In this document: piece by piece, positions 34,651-43,735 of the stretch
Layout of the letters: every line of letters begins with the position of its first letter
Position numbering within the stretch: the first letter of the stretch is position 1
Source of the DNA: Actinomycetospora lemnae
Lineage (GTDB): Bacteria; Actinomycetota; Actinomycetes; Mycobacteriales; Pseudonocardiaceae
DNA: 64,000 nucleotides
Direction: 5' to 3'
NCBI RefSeq assembly: GCF_028737315.1
Contig: NZ_JAQZAO010000001.1
Span: 372,001 to 436,000, forward strand
The notes under the pieces: model-generated
What the model was told of the DNA's origin: nothing
Seen by the model: only the letters and a program-made list of their open reading frames with translations
Databases searched by the model: none
Made by a program: the position numbers and the translations under genes

Positions 34651-35241
34651 TCAGTCGTGGAGGCGGGGACGCCGGGCGACGTACACCACGGCCGGCGGGA
34701 TGTTCGCGAACACGGTGCGCGAGACGATGACCTCCTCGAAGTTCGCCTCGAGGTTGCGCTGCACCTTCCGGGCGTCGGGGAAGAACCGGATCCAGGCGTG
34801 CGCGAGCTGCGTCACCGCCCCGCCGGGCGCGGTGAGCCGGGCCAGCGGCTCGAAGATCGAGCGGCCGCGGCGCGGTGCGGTCGCGAGCCAGGGCAGGCCG
34901 GAGACGGCGAGGTCGGTGCGCACGCCCTCGGCCAGGAGGCGGTCGACGACGGCGTGGGCGTCGTCGCAGATCACCTCGACCTTGGGGTGGCGCTCCGCGA
35001 GCACGGCCGCCATCCGCGGGTTGAACTCGACGGCGATGTGGCGGCCGCGGCCGTGCAGCCGCTCCTGGATGACGTCGGTGACCTGGCCGGTGCCCGCCCC
35101 GAGGTCGAGCACGACCGGGTCGCCGGTCTCGGGCAGGGGCGCGGCGGCCTGGCGGCACAGGGGGGCGAAGCTGGGGACGAGGGACGCGACGTTGAACGGG
35201 TCGCGGAGGAACTCGCGGGCGAACGCCTGGATCTCGGTCAC
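34651..35241 (-). CDS. Class I SAM-dependent methyltransferase, phospholipid N-methyltransferase-like
   Basis: A 196-residue protein. VVLDLGAGTGQVTDVI is motif I (43-58), AVEFNPRMAAVL gives the acidic ribose contact, and VSGLPWLA replaces the NPP-type motif. The start FAREFLRDPFNVASLVPSFAPL resembles the PmtA-like group. The GTG overlaps the stop of the M20 hydrolase by 4 bp, so the two are coupled. The substrate is not certain; lipid or quinone methylation is possible. Confidence 0.78.
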   Translation of the reverse strand: MTEIQAFAREFLRDPFNVASLVPSFAPLCRQAAAPLPETGDPVVLDLGAGTGQVTDVIQERLHGRGRHIAVEFNPRMAAVLAERHPKVEVICDDAHAVVDRLLAEGVRTDLAVSGLPWLATAPRRGRSIFEPLARLTAPGGAVTQLAHAWIRFFPDARKVQRNLEANFEEVIVSRTVFANIPPAVVYVARRPRLHD

Positions 35242-36635
35242 GGTGACTCGGCTCCGGGGTGCGGTGGGGCGGCGGGCACGGGCCCGGGGGTCGGCCCGGG
35301 GTGTGGTGCTGGGGTGGTGGCCGCCGTGGTCTCGACGGTGCCGTCGGCCGGCGCGGCCAGGGCGGCGCCCGCGGCGGTGACGGCGGCGAGCAGGGCCCGT
35401 GCCACCTCGCCGACCATCGCGTCGTCCGGGGAGAACTCGGGGTGGTGCAGGCCCGGCCCGCTACCGGGGGTGGTCCCGGCCGCGGTGGTGCCGACGAACA
35501 GCATCAGCGTCGGCAGCACCTCACCGTAGTGGGAGAAGTCGTCGGCGCCGCAGGACCGGAACGTGGTGTCGAGCACGAGTCCGGTGGGACCCGGTTCGGC
35601 GTGGCCGTCCCCGTCGGCCCGGTCGTCGACGCGCCGGGGCCCCAGCGCCCGGGCCACCGTCCGCGCCAGGGCCTCGTCGTTGACGACGGCGGGCTCGTTG
35701 GGGACGACGGTCAGCGTCGCCTCGCAGCCGTACGCGCGGGCGGTGCCCTCGACGACCTCGCGCACCGCGGCGAGCAGCTCGTCGCGATCGGCGTCGAGGG
35801 CGCGGACCGTGCCGCGGGCGGTGGCGGTCTCGGGCACGACGTTGGGCGCCGACCCGGCCTCCACCTGCCCGATCGTGATCACCCCGGCCGTCATGGGGTC
35901 GACGCGGCGGGACACGATGTGGTGCACGCTCGCGACCACCTGCGCCAGCGCCAGCACGGGGTCGCGGGTGCGGTGCGGGTAGCCGCCGTGCCCGCCGCGG
36001 CCGTGCACCTCGATCTCGATCTCGTCGGCGGACGCGTTCACGGGTCCCCCGCGCACCGACACCGTGCCGCGCGGCAGCTCGGGCTGGACGTGCACGCCGA
36101 GCACCGCCCCGACCCGGTGCGCGACGAACCCCGGGTCCGCGGCGACGTCGGCCGCGCCCGAGGGGGCCTTCTCCTCGCGGGGCTGGAACACCGCGAGCAG
36201 CGGGGCGGGCACGCGGTCGCCGCCGACCCGGGCCAGCGCCCGCACGACCGCCACCAGCGCGGCGACGTGCACGTCGTGGCCGCAGACGTGCGCCGCGCGG
36301 CCGGTGGCGCTGAAGGGCAGGCCGGTGCGCTCGACGACGGGCAGGGCGTCGAGCTCGGCGCGCACGGCGACCGCGGGCACGCCGGCGGTCGCGGGCGGGC
36401 CGAGGCGCAGCATGGTGCCCGTGCCGGCGACGGGCTCGCCGACGGCGCTCACGGGCACCAGGTCGGCGACCGCGTCGAGCACCAGGTCGCGGCTGTCGGC
36501 CTCGTCACCGGACAGGCGCGGGTCCCGGTGCAGCGCGTGCCGCAGCGCCACCGCCGCGTCCAGCTCGGCGTCGAGCGCCGCCCGCAGGGCCGGGTCGACC
36601 TGCGAGGTCGGGACGGCGGCGACCGGCCGGGTCAT
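35238..36635 (-). CDS. M20 family amidohydrolase
   Basis: A 465-residue metallo-amidohydrolase of the hippurate hydrolase/IAA-amino-acid hydrolase type. It keeps HVCGHDVHVAAL (metal ligands), QPREEKAPSGA with the catalytic Glu, GRGGHGGYPHRT in the lid domain and FSHYGEVLP near the C-terminal metal ligand. A Pro/Thr-rich tail of about 45 residues follows the last conserved region and is not part of the fold. The ATG overlaps the stop of the amidohydrolase upstream by 4 bp. Confidence 0.88.
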   Translation of the reverse strand: MTRPVAAVPTSQVDPALRAALDAELDAAVALRHALHRDPRLSGDEADSRDLVLDAVADLVPVSAVGEPVAGTGTMLRLGPPATAGVPAVAVRAELDALPVVERTGLPFSATGRAAHVCGHDVHVAALVAVVRALARVGGDRVPAPLLAVFQPREEKAPSGAADVAADPGFVAHRVGAVLGVHVQPELPRGTVSVRGGPVNASADEIEIEVHGRGGHGGYPHRTRDPVLALAQVVASVHHIVSRRVDPMTAGVITIGQVEAGSAPNVVPETATARGTVRALDADRDELLAAVREVVEGTARAYGCEATLTVVPNEPAVVNDEALARTVARALGPRRVDDRADGDGHAEPGPTGLVLDTTFRSCGADDFSHYGEVLPTLMLFVGTTAAGTTPGSGPGLHHPEFSPDDAMVGEVARALLAAVTAAGAALAAPADGTVETTAATTPAPHPGPTPGPVPAAPPHPGAESP

Positions 36636-37813
36636 GCCGGCATCCGCCCGTAGACCCGGCGTGCGTTGTCGGTACCGATCATGGTGGCCACCCGTTCGGC
36701 GTCGGCGGGCGCGAGCTCGTCGGTCGCGCAGAGGTGCTCCAATAGACCACCCAGCGCCGACCGGAAGCGCAGGGCCCCCAGCAGGTGCAGCTCCGGGAGC
36801 CCGAAGGCGTCCGAGGAGTAGAGCACCTTGCCGTAGGGCGCCAGCTCGAGCAGCTCGGTCACGATCGTCGCCGCCCGCGGGCCGACGTAGGGGACGGCGA
36901 GGCCCACGTCGACGTGCACCACCGAGAACACCTGGGCCAGCCACGCCGCCTCGCGGTGGTAGGGGTAGCAGTGCAGCAGCATCAGCGGCACGCCCAGCGG
37001 CTCGACGAGGCGGGCCAGGCCCACGAGCAGGGCGGGGTTGGCGCGGTGCAGGTCCTCGTCGCGGTCGCCGAAGCCGGTGTGCAGCTGCAGCGGCAGCCCG
37101 GTGTCCAGGCCCGCCCAGAGCCCGTGGCGCAGCAGCACGGGATCGCGCAGGGGCTCGCCGGTGGTGGCGCGCCGGCGCAGCCAGCCGTCGGCGGCCTGCT
37201 CCACCTCGGCGGGCCCGGGACGGGTCGGGTCGACGTCGAGCCCCGCGCGGTAGGCGAGCACGCTCTTGCAGGCCACGGGCACGGGGTGACGCCCCTCGGC
37301 CGTGCGCGCGGCCACCTCGGCGGCCACCGCGTCGCCGTAGTCGGCGGCCGACACCCCGGCATCGGCGACCGCCTCGGCCACCGCCTCCAGGCGCACGACC
37401 TCGCCGACCGAGGCGCCCGCCCTGGCCCCGAGCTCCGTCGGGGACAGCAACCCGTCGGCGGCGAACCCGTGGTCGACGAGCACCGCGCCCACCCCCGCGC
37501 CGCCCAGGAAGCGCTTGGTGACCTCCTCGGGGCCGAGCTCGGCGCGCCGGGTGAGGTAGTCGTCGGGCGCGACGTGGGCCGGGAGGTCCAGCGCGGGCGC
37601 GCACCAGCGGCGCACCGAGAACCCCAGCGCCGAGTCGAAGCTGCTCGTGCCCGCGGCGGGCCCCGCGCCCTCGGTGAGCAGCGCCTCGAACCCCGCCCGG
37701 TCGAGCGGGCCGGCGACGACGCTGTGGCAGTGGTGGTCGACCAGCCGGATCCCGTCGAGGAAGCTCACGGGGCCGGCGGGCACGAGCCCCGCGCTGACCA
37801 GGCTGCCGCTCAC
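36632..37813 (-). CDS. Amidohydrolase family protein
   Basis: A 393-residue TIM-barrel amidohydrolase. The N-terminal VDHHCHSVV is the HxH metal motif, VACKSVLAYRAGLD holds the bridging Lys region, and LQLHTGFGDRDEDLH and LLHCYPYHREAAWLA give the further His ligands. YSSDAFGLPELHLLGA ends the active site with the Asp. These features fit the group related to glucuronate isomerase-like and 2-amino-3-carboxymuconate decarboxylase-like enzymes. It is coupled to the M20 hydrolase, so both may act in one degradative step; the substrate is unknown. Confidence 0.82.
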   Translation of the reverse strand: MSGSLVSAGLVPAGPVSFLDGIRLVDHHCHSVVAGPLDRAGFEALLTEGAGPAAGTSSFDSALGFSVRRWCAPALDLPAHVAPDDYLTRRAELGPEEVTKRFLGGAGVGAVLVDHGFAADGLLSPTELGARAGASVGEVVRLEAVAEAVADAGVSAADYGDAVAAEVAARTAEGRHPVPVACKSVLAYRAGLDVDPTRPGPAEVEQAADGWLRRRATTGEPLRDPVLLRHGLWAGLDTGLPLQLHTGFGDRDEDLHRANPALLVGLARLVEPLGVPLMLLHCYPYHREAAWLAQVFSVVHVDVGLAVPYVGPRAATIVTELLELAPYGKVLYSSDAFGLPELHLLGALRFRSALGGLLEHLCATDELAPADAERVATMIGTDNARRVYGRMPA

Positions 37814-37857
37814 CGGTGACTCCCTCGACGCCGCCGGGTCCTGTGTACCGGAGGGGC

Positions 37858-39108
37858 TCACGCCGCGAGCAGCGTTGCGACGCATTCGACGTGGTGGGTC
37901 ATCGGGAAGGCGTCGAACGCGCGCAGCGCGTCCAGGCGGTAGCCGTGCTCGGCGAGGGCGGCGACGTCGCGGGCGAGCGCGGCCGGGTCGCAGGCGACGA
38001 GGACGATGCGCGCGGCGCCCTGCTCCGCGAGCTGCCCGGCCAGGCCGCGCCCCAGGCCCTTGCGCGGCGGGTCGGCCACGATGACGTCCGGCGGCCCGGG
38101 CAGCGAGCTGCCTCCACGGGTCGAGCTCCGCTTCCCGCCGTCGCCCAGCACCTTCTCCACCCGGCTGCGCACCACCTGCACGGCGGGCAGGTCGGCGAGG
38201 CACGCCCCCGCCGCCGCCGTGGCGTCGGGGTCGCTCTCCACGAGCACCACCCGGCCCTCGGGCCCGACGCGCTCGGCGAGCGGGGCGGCGATGAGCCCCG
38301 CGCCGCCGTAGAGGTCCCAGGCACACGCGCCCGGCGCGAGGTCGCCGACGCCCTCCACCACGGCGTCGACCACGGCGTCCGCGGCGTGCGGGTGGACCTG
38401 CCAGAACGCGGCCGGCGGCAGCGCCCAGGTGCGCCCGGCGGCCCGCTCGTGGGCGGTGTCGCTGCCGATCTCGGGGTGCCGGGCGCCCTCGAACAGCTCG
38501 GCCGCGTGCACCTCGCCCTCGGCGTCGCGGACCACCTCGACCTCCGCGGTCGGCGTCCACGCCCGCTCCAGCACCGGCAGCAGGGCGCCGGGCGCGGCGA
38601 TCGGGCAGTCGCCGACGGGCAGCACCTCGTGACTGCGGTGCACCCGCAGGCCGGGGCGACCGTCGTCGGTGACCGCCATCCGCATCCGCGTGCGCCAGTC
38701 CAGCGGCCCGCCGGGCAGCTCCTCGACGGTGACCTCGCGCTCGATCCCGGCCAGGCGCGCCAGCTGCTCGGCGACGACGGCCGCCTTGAGCCGGCGCTGG
38801 GCGGCCGGCGTCGCGTGCTGCCAGTCGCAGCCGCCGCAGCCGCCGGGCCCGGCCCAGGCGCACGCCGGCTCGACGCGGTCCGGCGAGGCCTCGAGCACGC
38901 CCACGGCGTCGGCGCGGCAGAACGATCCGCCGTTGTCCTCGGTGACCACCACCCGCACCCGCTCGCCGGGCAGCGCGTGCCGCACGAACACGACCCGGCC
39001 CTCGTGGCGCGCCACGCAGTGCCCGCCGTGCGCCACCGGGCCGACGTCGACCTCGAGGAGGCGGTCGGTCCAGTCCAGGGCCTCGCCGGGCGAGCCCACC
39101 GCGCTCAT
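37858..39108 (-). CDS. TRAM-domain RNA (uracil-C5) methyltransferase
   Basis: A 416-residue protein. A TRAM domain occupies about 15-75, a Cys cluster (CAWAGPGGCGGCDWQHA) resembles the iron-sulfur motif of RumA/RlmD, and the SAM domain has DLYGGAGLIAAPLA and DPPRKGLGRGL. VACDPAALARDVAAL carries the catalytic cysteine. It should form m5U in tRNA or rRNA. It matches Rv2689c in position. Its ATG overlaps the stop of the permease upstream by 4 bp. Confidence 0.92.
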   Translation of the reverse strand: MSAVGSPGEALDWTDRLLEVDVGPVAHGGHCVARHEGRVVFVRHALPGERVRVVVTEDNGGSFCRADAVGVLEASPDRVEPACAWAGPGGCGGCDWQHATPAAQRRLKAAVVAEQLARLAGIEREVTVEELPGGPLDWRTRMRMAVTDDGRPGLRVHRSHEVLPVGDCPIAAPGALLPVLERAWTPTAEVEVVRDAEGEVHAAELFEGARHPEIGSDTAHERAAGRTWALPPAAFWQVHPHAADAVVDAVVEGVGDLAPGACAWDLYGGAGLIAAPLAERVGPEGRVVLVESDPDATAAAGACLADLPAVQVVRSRVEKVLGDGGKRSSTRGGSSLPGPPDVIVADPPRKGLGRGLAGQLAEQGAARIVLVACDPAALARDVAALAEHGYRLDALRAFDAFPMTHHVECVATLLAA

Positions 39109-41231
39109 CGGGGCCGCACCGGGGTCTCGTCGCGGCCGCCGGCGCGGGCCGGGCGGGCGGGACGACCGGGCTCGGTCGCGGCGGGGTTCGGCGGCGGGGC
39201 GGGCGCGGCCGCCGCCGGCGCGCCCCCGGTCGGGGGCTCGTAGCCGCGGCGCGCCGACCCGGGCGCCCCCGGCGGACGGCGCGCGGCGGCGCGCTTCGAC
39301 GACTCCAGCTGCCACGGCACGCTGACCACCATCACCCCGGGCTGGAACAGCAGCCGCCCCTTGAGGCGCAGCGCACTCTGGTTGTGCAGCAGCTGCTCCC
39401 ACCAGCGGCCCAGCACGTACTCCGGGATGAACACCGTCACCACGTCGCGCGGGTTGTCGGTCCGGATCCGCTTGACGTACTGCAGGATCGGCTTGGTGAT
39501 CTCCCGGTAGGGCGACTCGACGACCTTGAGCGGCACCGGGATGTCCCGCTTCTCCCACTCCGCGACCAGCGCGCGGGTGTCGCCGTCGTCGACGTTGACC
39601 GTCAGTGCCTCCAGCACGTCCGGCCGGGTCGCGCGGGCGTAGGCGACGGCGCGCAGCGTCGGCATGTGCAGCCGCGAGACCAGCACGACCGCGTGGTTGC
39701 GGCTGGGCAGCGTGCTGGTCATCACCTCCGGGGCGGCGATCTCCTCGCTGACCCGGTCGTAGTGCCGGCGGATCGCCAGCATCATGAGGAACGCGAGCCC
39801 CCCGGCGACGATCGCGATCCAGGCGCCGACCACGAACTTGGTGACGAGCACCACGAGCAGCACCGTGCCGGTCATGGCCGTGCCGAACCCGCTGACCCAC
39901 CGCGAGCGCCGCAGCCGCGCCTGCTCCCCCGCGTCGGTCTCCGTGCGCAGCAGGCGCGTCCAGTGCCGCACCATCCCGGTCTGGGACAGCGTGAACGAGA
40001 CGAACACGCCGACCGTGTACAGCGGGATCAGCGCGGTGACCTCGGCGCCGAACCCGACGACGAGCACGATCGCGAAGAAGGCGAGGAAGAGGATGCCGTT
40101 GGAGAACGCCAGCCGGTCGCCGCGGGTGTGCAGCTGGCGGGGCAGGTAGCGGTCCTGGGCGAGGATCGAGCCGAGCACCGGGAAGCCGTTGAACGCGGTG
40201 TTGGCCGCCAGCACGAGGATGAGGGCGGTGAAGATCGTGACCGCCCAGAAGCCCGGCGGGAAGCCGTCGAACACCGTGCGCGCGATCTGCGCGACCAGCG
40301 TCTCCTGCCGGTAGTCCGCCGGGGCCCCGACGAGCTGCTCCGCGGGCCGCTCGGCCATGACGACGCCCGACGCGCGGGCCAGGTAGATCATCCCGGAGAA
40401 CAGGAACACCGCGATGAGCCCGAGCAGCGCGAGCGTCGTGGCGGCGTTGCGGGACTTGGGCTTGCGGAAGGCCGGCACGCCGTTGCTGATGGCCTCGACA
40501 CCGGTCAGGGCCGCGCAGCCCTGGGTGAAGGAGCGCAGCACGAGGAAGACCAGGGCGAGCTGGGTGAGGTCGTCGGTGGAGTCGCCGCCGCCCTCGGGCA
40601 GGACGCCGAACCCGGCGCTCGGGGCGACGAGGTCGTCGCCGAGGGCCAGCTGCGCCACGCCCCAGACGATCATCCCGACCATGCAGACGATGAAGCAGTA
40701 GGTGGGGATCGCGAACGTCACGCCGGACTCGCGCACCCCGCGCAGGTTGATCGCGGTGAGCACGAGGATCGCGGCCACGGCGAAGAGGACCTTGTGGTCG
40801 CCGACGAACGGGATGAGCGCGCCGAGGTTGTCCGCCGCCGAGGACACCGACACGGCCACGGTGAGCGTGTAGTCGACGAGCAGGGCGCTCGCGACGGTGA
40901 GCCCGGCGTAGCGGCCGAGGTTGACCGTCGCGATCTCGTAGTCGCCGCCGCCCGACGGGTAGGCGTGCACGTTCTGCCGGTAGCTCACGATCACCGTCGC
41001 GAGCACGACGACGACCGCGACGCCGACCCAGGGCGAGAGCGCGTAGGCGCCGAGCCCGGCCAGCGACAGGGTGATCAGCACCTCCTGCGGGGCGTACGCC
41101 ACCGACGACAGGGCGTCGGAGGCGAACACCGGGAGGGCGATCCGCTTGCGCAGCAGGGTGCCCTGCAGTGCGTCGCTGCGGAACGGCAGACCGAGCACGA
41201 GGCGCTTGGTCGCCGTGGCGAGCTTGGACAC
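39105..41231 (-). CDS. APC-family permease, KimA-like potassium transporter candidate
   Basis: A 708-residue protein. Twelve hydrophobic helices occupy about 30-470, beginning with LLRKRIALPVFASDALSSVAYAP, a signature of the KimA (YdaO) group. A cytoplasmic domain follows (about 480-640, RNHAVVLVSRLHMPTLRAVAYA) and then a Pro/Ala-rich tail. Bacillus KimA is a proton-coupled K+ importer controlled by c-di-AMP. The divergent neighbours are two TrkA-type K+ regulators, which supports a potassium role. It corresponds to Rv2690c. The GTG at 41231 was chosen because it starts the conserved part; no ydaO riboswitch is visible upstream. Confidence 0.87.
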   Translation of the reverse strand: MSKLATATKRLVLGLPFRSDALQGTLLRKRIALPVFASDALSSVAYAPQEVLITLSLAGLGAYALSPWVGVAVVVVLATVIVSYRQNVHAYPSGGGDYEIATVNLGRYAGLTVASALLVDYTLTVAVSVSSAADNLGALIPFVGDHKVLFAVAAILVLTAINLRGVRESGVTFAIPTYCFIVCMVGMIVWGVAQLALGDDLVAPSAGFGVLPEGGGDSTDDLTQLALVFLVLRSFTQGCAALTGVEAISNGVPAFRKPKSRNAATTLALLGLIAVFLFSGMIYLARASGVVMAERPAEQLVGAPADYRQETLVAQIARTVFDGFPPGFWAVTIFTALILVLAANTAFNGFPVLGSILAQDRYLPRQLHTRGDRLAFSNGILFLAFFAIVLVVGFGAEVTALIPLYTVGVFVSFTLSQTGMVRHWTRLLRTETDAGEQARLRRSRWVSGFGTAMTGTVLLVVLVTKFVVGAWIAIVAGGLAFLMMLAIRRHYDRVSEEIAAPEVMTSTLPSRNHAVVLVSRLHMPTLRAVAYARATRPDVLEALTVNVDDGDTRALVAEWEKRDIPVPLKVVESPYREITKPILQYVKRIRTDNPRDVVTVFIPEYVLGRWWEQLLHNQSALRLKGRLLFQPGVMVVSVPWQLESSKRAAARRPPGAPGSARRGYEPPTGGAPAAAAPAPPPNPAATEPGRPARPARAGGRDETPVRPR

Positions 41232-41325
41232 GAGGAAAGCGTAGGCGCGTCGCGACGTGGTGGCGCAGCCGACGTGGCCTGCCGTGACGCGGCCCGGTGA
41301 CGACTCCGGCGGGCACGCCGGGCGA

Positions 41326-41339
41326 TACGGTGCGCACCG
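41326..41339. promoter_or_regulatory. Palindrome over a candidate ceoB -10 box
   Basis: CGGTGCGCACCG (41328-41339) is a perfect 12-bp palindrome overlapping TACGGT (41326-41331) in the 205-bp divergent region between the permease and ceoB. It could be an operator controlling K+ uptake genes; no regulator is identified. Confidence 0.35.
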
Positions 41340-41436
41340 CTCACGGGGTACACCGGAACACGTCGCCGCCGTGGGCACGGTGGGCGCGAGTCGGGGAGGC
41401 ACACGATGACGGGGACGACATGGCGGGGATGACGCG

Positions 41437-42102
41437 GTGCACATCGTCGTGATGGGCTGCGGGCGCGTGGGGTCGTCCCTCGCGCTCGCCCTCGAGCGGC
41501 TCGGCCACGGCGTGGCCGTCATCGACCGCGACCCCCAGGCGTTCCGGCGCCTCGGCAGCGACTTCCACGGCCAGGAGGTCGTCGGCACCGGCTTCGACCG
41601 CGAGACGCTGACGGCGGCGGGCATCCACCGAGCCGAGGCGTTCGCCGCGGTCTCCTCCGGCGACAACTCCAACATCATCGCCGCGCGGGTGGCCCGCGAG
41701 ACGTTCGGCGTCGGGCAGGTCGTGGCCCGCATCTACGACGCCAAGCGCGCCGCCGTCTACGAGCGGCTCGGCATCCCGACCGTCGCCACCGTGCCGTGGA
41801 CCACCGACCGGCTGCTGCGCATGCTGCTGCCCGACGGCGTGGCCACCGCCTGGCGCGACCCCTCGGGCACCGTCGCGATCATGCAGCTGCACTTCCACGA
41901 GGACTGGGCGGGCCGGCCCGTCACCGAGCTCGAGGAGGCCACCGGCAGCCGGGTCGCGTTCATCGTGCGCTTCGGCACCGGGCTGCTCACCACCACCGAG
42001 ACCGTCCTGCAGGCCGAGGACGTCGTCTACGCGGCGGCGGTCAGCGGGACCGTCGCCGCGGTCACGGCCGCCGCGGCGGCCTCGCCGGAGAGGGCGGAGT
42101 AG
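41437..42102 (+). CDS. ceoB: TrkA-type potassium uptake regulator (CeoB-like)
   Basis: A 221-residue RCK protein. The Rossmann nucleotide site is HIVVMGCGRVGSSLALAL (2-19), VIDRD follows the second strand, and VARIYDAKRA closes the RCK_N domain. A C-terminal RCK_C domain covers about 135-215. It should bind NAD(H) and gate a K+ transporter. The next gene encodes its partner 2 bp downstream. The GTG start was chosen by the motif position. Confidence 0.93.
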   Translation: MHIVVMGCGRVGSSLALALERLGHGVAVIDRDPQAFRRLGSDFHGQEVVGTGFDRETLTAAGIHRAEAFAAVSSGDNSNIIAARVARETFGVGQVVARIYDAKRAAVYERLGIPTVATVPWTTDRLLRMLLPDGVATAWRDPSGTVAIMQLHFHEDWAGRPVTELEEATGSRVAFIVRFGTGLLTTTETVLQAEDVVYAAAVSGTVAAVTAAAAASPERAE

Positions 42103-42104
42103 CG

Positions 42105-42773
42105 ATGCGTGTGACCGTGGCGGGGGCCGGGGCGGTCGGGCGCTCCATCGCCGCCGAGCTCGTCGAGGCCGACCACGAGGTCATGCTCATCGAGCGCGAC
42201 CTCGCCCACGTCGAGCCGGAGGCCGTGCCGCAGGCCGAGTGGGTGCACGCCGACGCCTGCGAGCTCGCCTCGCTCGAGGAGGCGCGCCTGCAGGGGTGCG
42301 ACGTCGTCATCGCGGCGACCGGGGACGACAAGGTCAACCTCGTCGTCTCGCTGCTCGCGAAGACCGAGTTCGCGGTCCGGCGGGTCGTGGCGCGCGTCAA
42401 CGACCCGCGCAACGAGTGGCTGTTCAACGACGCCTGGGGCATCGACGTCGCCGTCTCCACCCCGCGCATGCTCGCCGCGATGGTCGAGGAGGCCGTCTCG
42501 GTCGGCGACCTCGTGCGCCTGCTGACCCTGCGTCAGGGCACGGCGAACCTCGTCGAGGTCACGCTGCCCGCCAACACCCCGCTCGCCGGGCGCGCCGTCC
42601 GCGAGGTCCCGCTGCCCCGCGAGGCCGCGCTCGTCGCGATCCTGCGCGGCGGGCGGGTCATCGTCCCGCAGCCCGACGACCCCATCGAGCCCGGCGACGA
42701 GATGATGTTCGTCGCGGGCGAGGACGTCGAGGCGGAGATCCAGCGCGTCCTCAAGGGCGAGCCCGAGGAGTAG
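42105..42773 (+). CDS. ceoC: TrkA-type potassium uptake regulator (CeoC-like)
   Basis: A 222-residue RCK protein. RVTVAGAGAVGRSIAAEL (2-19) is the nucleotide motif and LIERD the second-strand acidic site. DDKVNLVVSLLAKTEF and VVARVNDPRNEWLF are typical RCK_N segments, and the RCK_C domain ends in EPGDEMMFVAG. CeoB and CeoC presumably form a hetero-complex. No TrkH/TrkG pore subunit is in the window. Confidence 0.93.
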   Translation: MRVTVAGAGAVGRSIAAELVEADHEVMLIERDLAHVEPEAVPQAEWVHADACELASLEEARLQGCDVVIAATGDDKVNLVVSLLAKTEFAVRRVVARVNDPRNEWLFNDAWGIDVAVSTPRMLAAMVEEAVSVGDLVRLLTLRQGTANLVEVTLPANTPLAGRAVREVPLPREAALVAILRGGRVIVPQPDDPIEPGDEMMFVAGEDVEAEIQRVLKGEPEE

Positions 42774-42788
42774 CCGGCGCCCCGATTC

Positions 42789-42813
42789 AGCAGCGAACGC
42801 CCTGTTCGCTGCT
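42789..42813. terminator. Bidirectional hairpin between ceoC and the DUF3159 gene
   Basis: AGCAGCGAAC (42789-42798) pairs perfectly with GTTCGCTGCT (42804-42813) with a 5-nt loop, between two convergent stop codons (42773 and 42815). Confidence 0.7.
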
Positions 42814-42814
42814 T

Positions 42815-43504
42815 CTAGGCGCGCGAACTCCGCGTCGATCTCCGACGCCCGTCGGCCGGAGCGTCCGCCGCGGCCTGGCGGCTGCGCCGGATGGCCCAGA
42901 CGGTGACGGCGGCGGCGAGGGCGGCGAGCGGCACACCCATGGCGATGCGGACCCAGCCGAGCCACGTGTCGGCGTAGACGGAGTCGTAGAGCCAGCGCTG
43001 GACGACGAACCGCGCGGCGAACACGGCCACCCACGCCAGCGAGGCGATGTCGTAGGCGCGCACGATCCGCGGGTCGCGCCGCCAGTCCTGGCCCTCGCCG
43101 TTGACGAGGTGCCAGATCACGCCGACCAGCGGCCGGCGCACGAGCACCGAGAGCAGGAAGACCCCGCCGTAGACGAGGCTCGTCCAGATCCCGAGCAGGA
43201 AGAACCCCCGGGCCTCGCCGGTGCGCCAGGCCACGAACGCGCAGACCGCGACGCCGAGCAGGCCCGAGAGCGCCGGCTGCACGGCCTCGCCGCGCACCAG
43301 CCGCCAGGCGGCCACGGCGACCGCGGACACGACCGCCGCGACGATCGACGCGACGAGGATGCCGGTGATCGCCTGCACCACGACGAACACCACGACGGGC
43401 ACGCCCGAGGAGACGATCCCCGAGAGCCCGCCCATCTGGTCGAGCAGCGTGGGCGTGCGGGGCGCGGGGGCCTCGTCCTCGGGCTGCTGGGGCTCGCCGG
43501 CCAC
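42815..43504 (-). CDS. DUF3159 membrane protein
   Basis: A 229-residue protein with five to six hydrophobic helices between about 30 and 205. The start of the conserved part is TLLDQMGGLSGIVSSGVPV, and GVIWHLVNGEGQDWRRD lies in a loop. It belongs to the actinobacterial family adjacent to ceoBC (Rv2693c position). The frame stays open with good GC3 codons for some 60 residues before the GTG at 43504, without a usual start codon, so the true N-terminus may be longer. The function is unknown. Confidence 0.85.
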   Translation of the reverse strand: MAGEPQQPEDEAPAPRTPTLLDQMGGLSGIVSSGVPVVVFVVVQAITGILVASIVAAVVSAVAVAAWRLVRGEAVQPALSGLLGVAVCAFVAWRTGEARGFFLLGIWTSLVYGGVFLLSVLVRRPLVGVIWHLVNGEGQDWRRDPRIVRAYDIASLAWVAVFAARFVVQRWLYDSVYADTWLGWVRIAMGVPLAALAAAVTVWAIRRSRQAAADAPADGRRRSTRSSRA

Positions 43505-43735
43505 CCCGGGGTCCCCGGGAGGCGCGAAGTCCTGCGTGGGCGGGTCCGCGCGCCGGAGGTCGACCGGGCCGGTCGGGGGATCGACCTCGTCGTCGGGGCG
43601 GCGCTCGGGGTTCGGCGAGGAGCGCGTCTCGGGTCGGATGGCGATCTCCCGGGGGACGGCGGGTCCACCCTCGGGGTGCCCGCGACGGCCGGCGGCCGGT
43701 GCCCGCCACGGTACGACCGCCGGCGCGGGCCGGGG

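Noticed and set aside
41232-41436. A c-di-AMP (ydaO) riboswitch before the KimA-like gene
   Set aside because: No ydaO-type conserved core could be found in the 205-bp divergent region.
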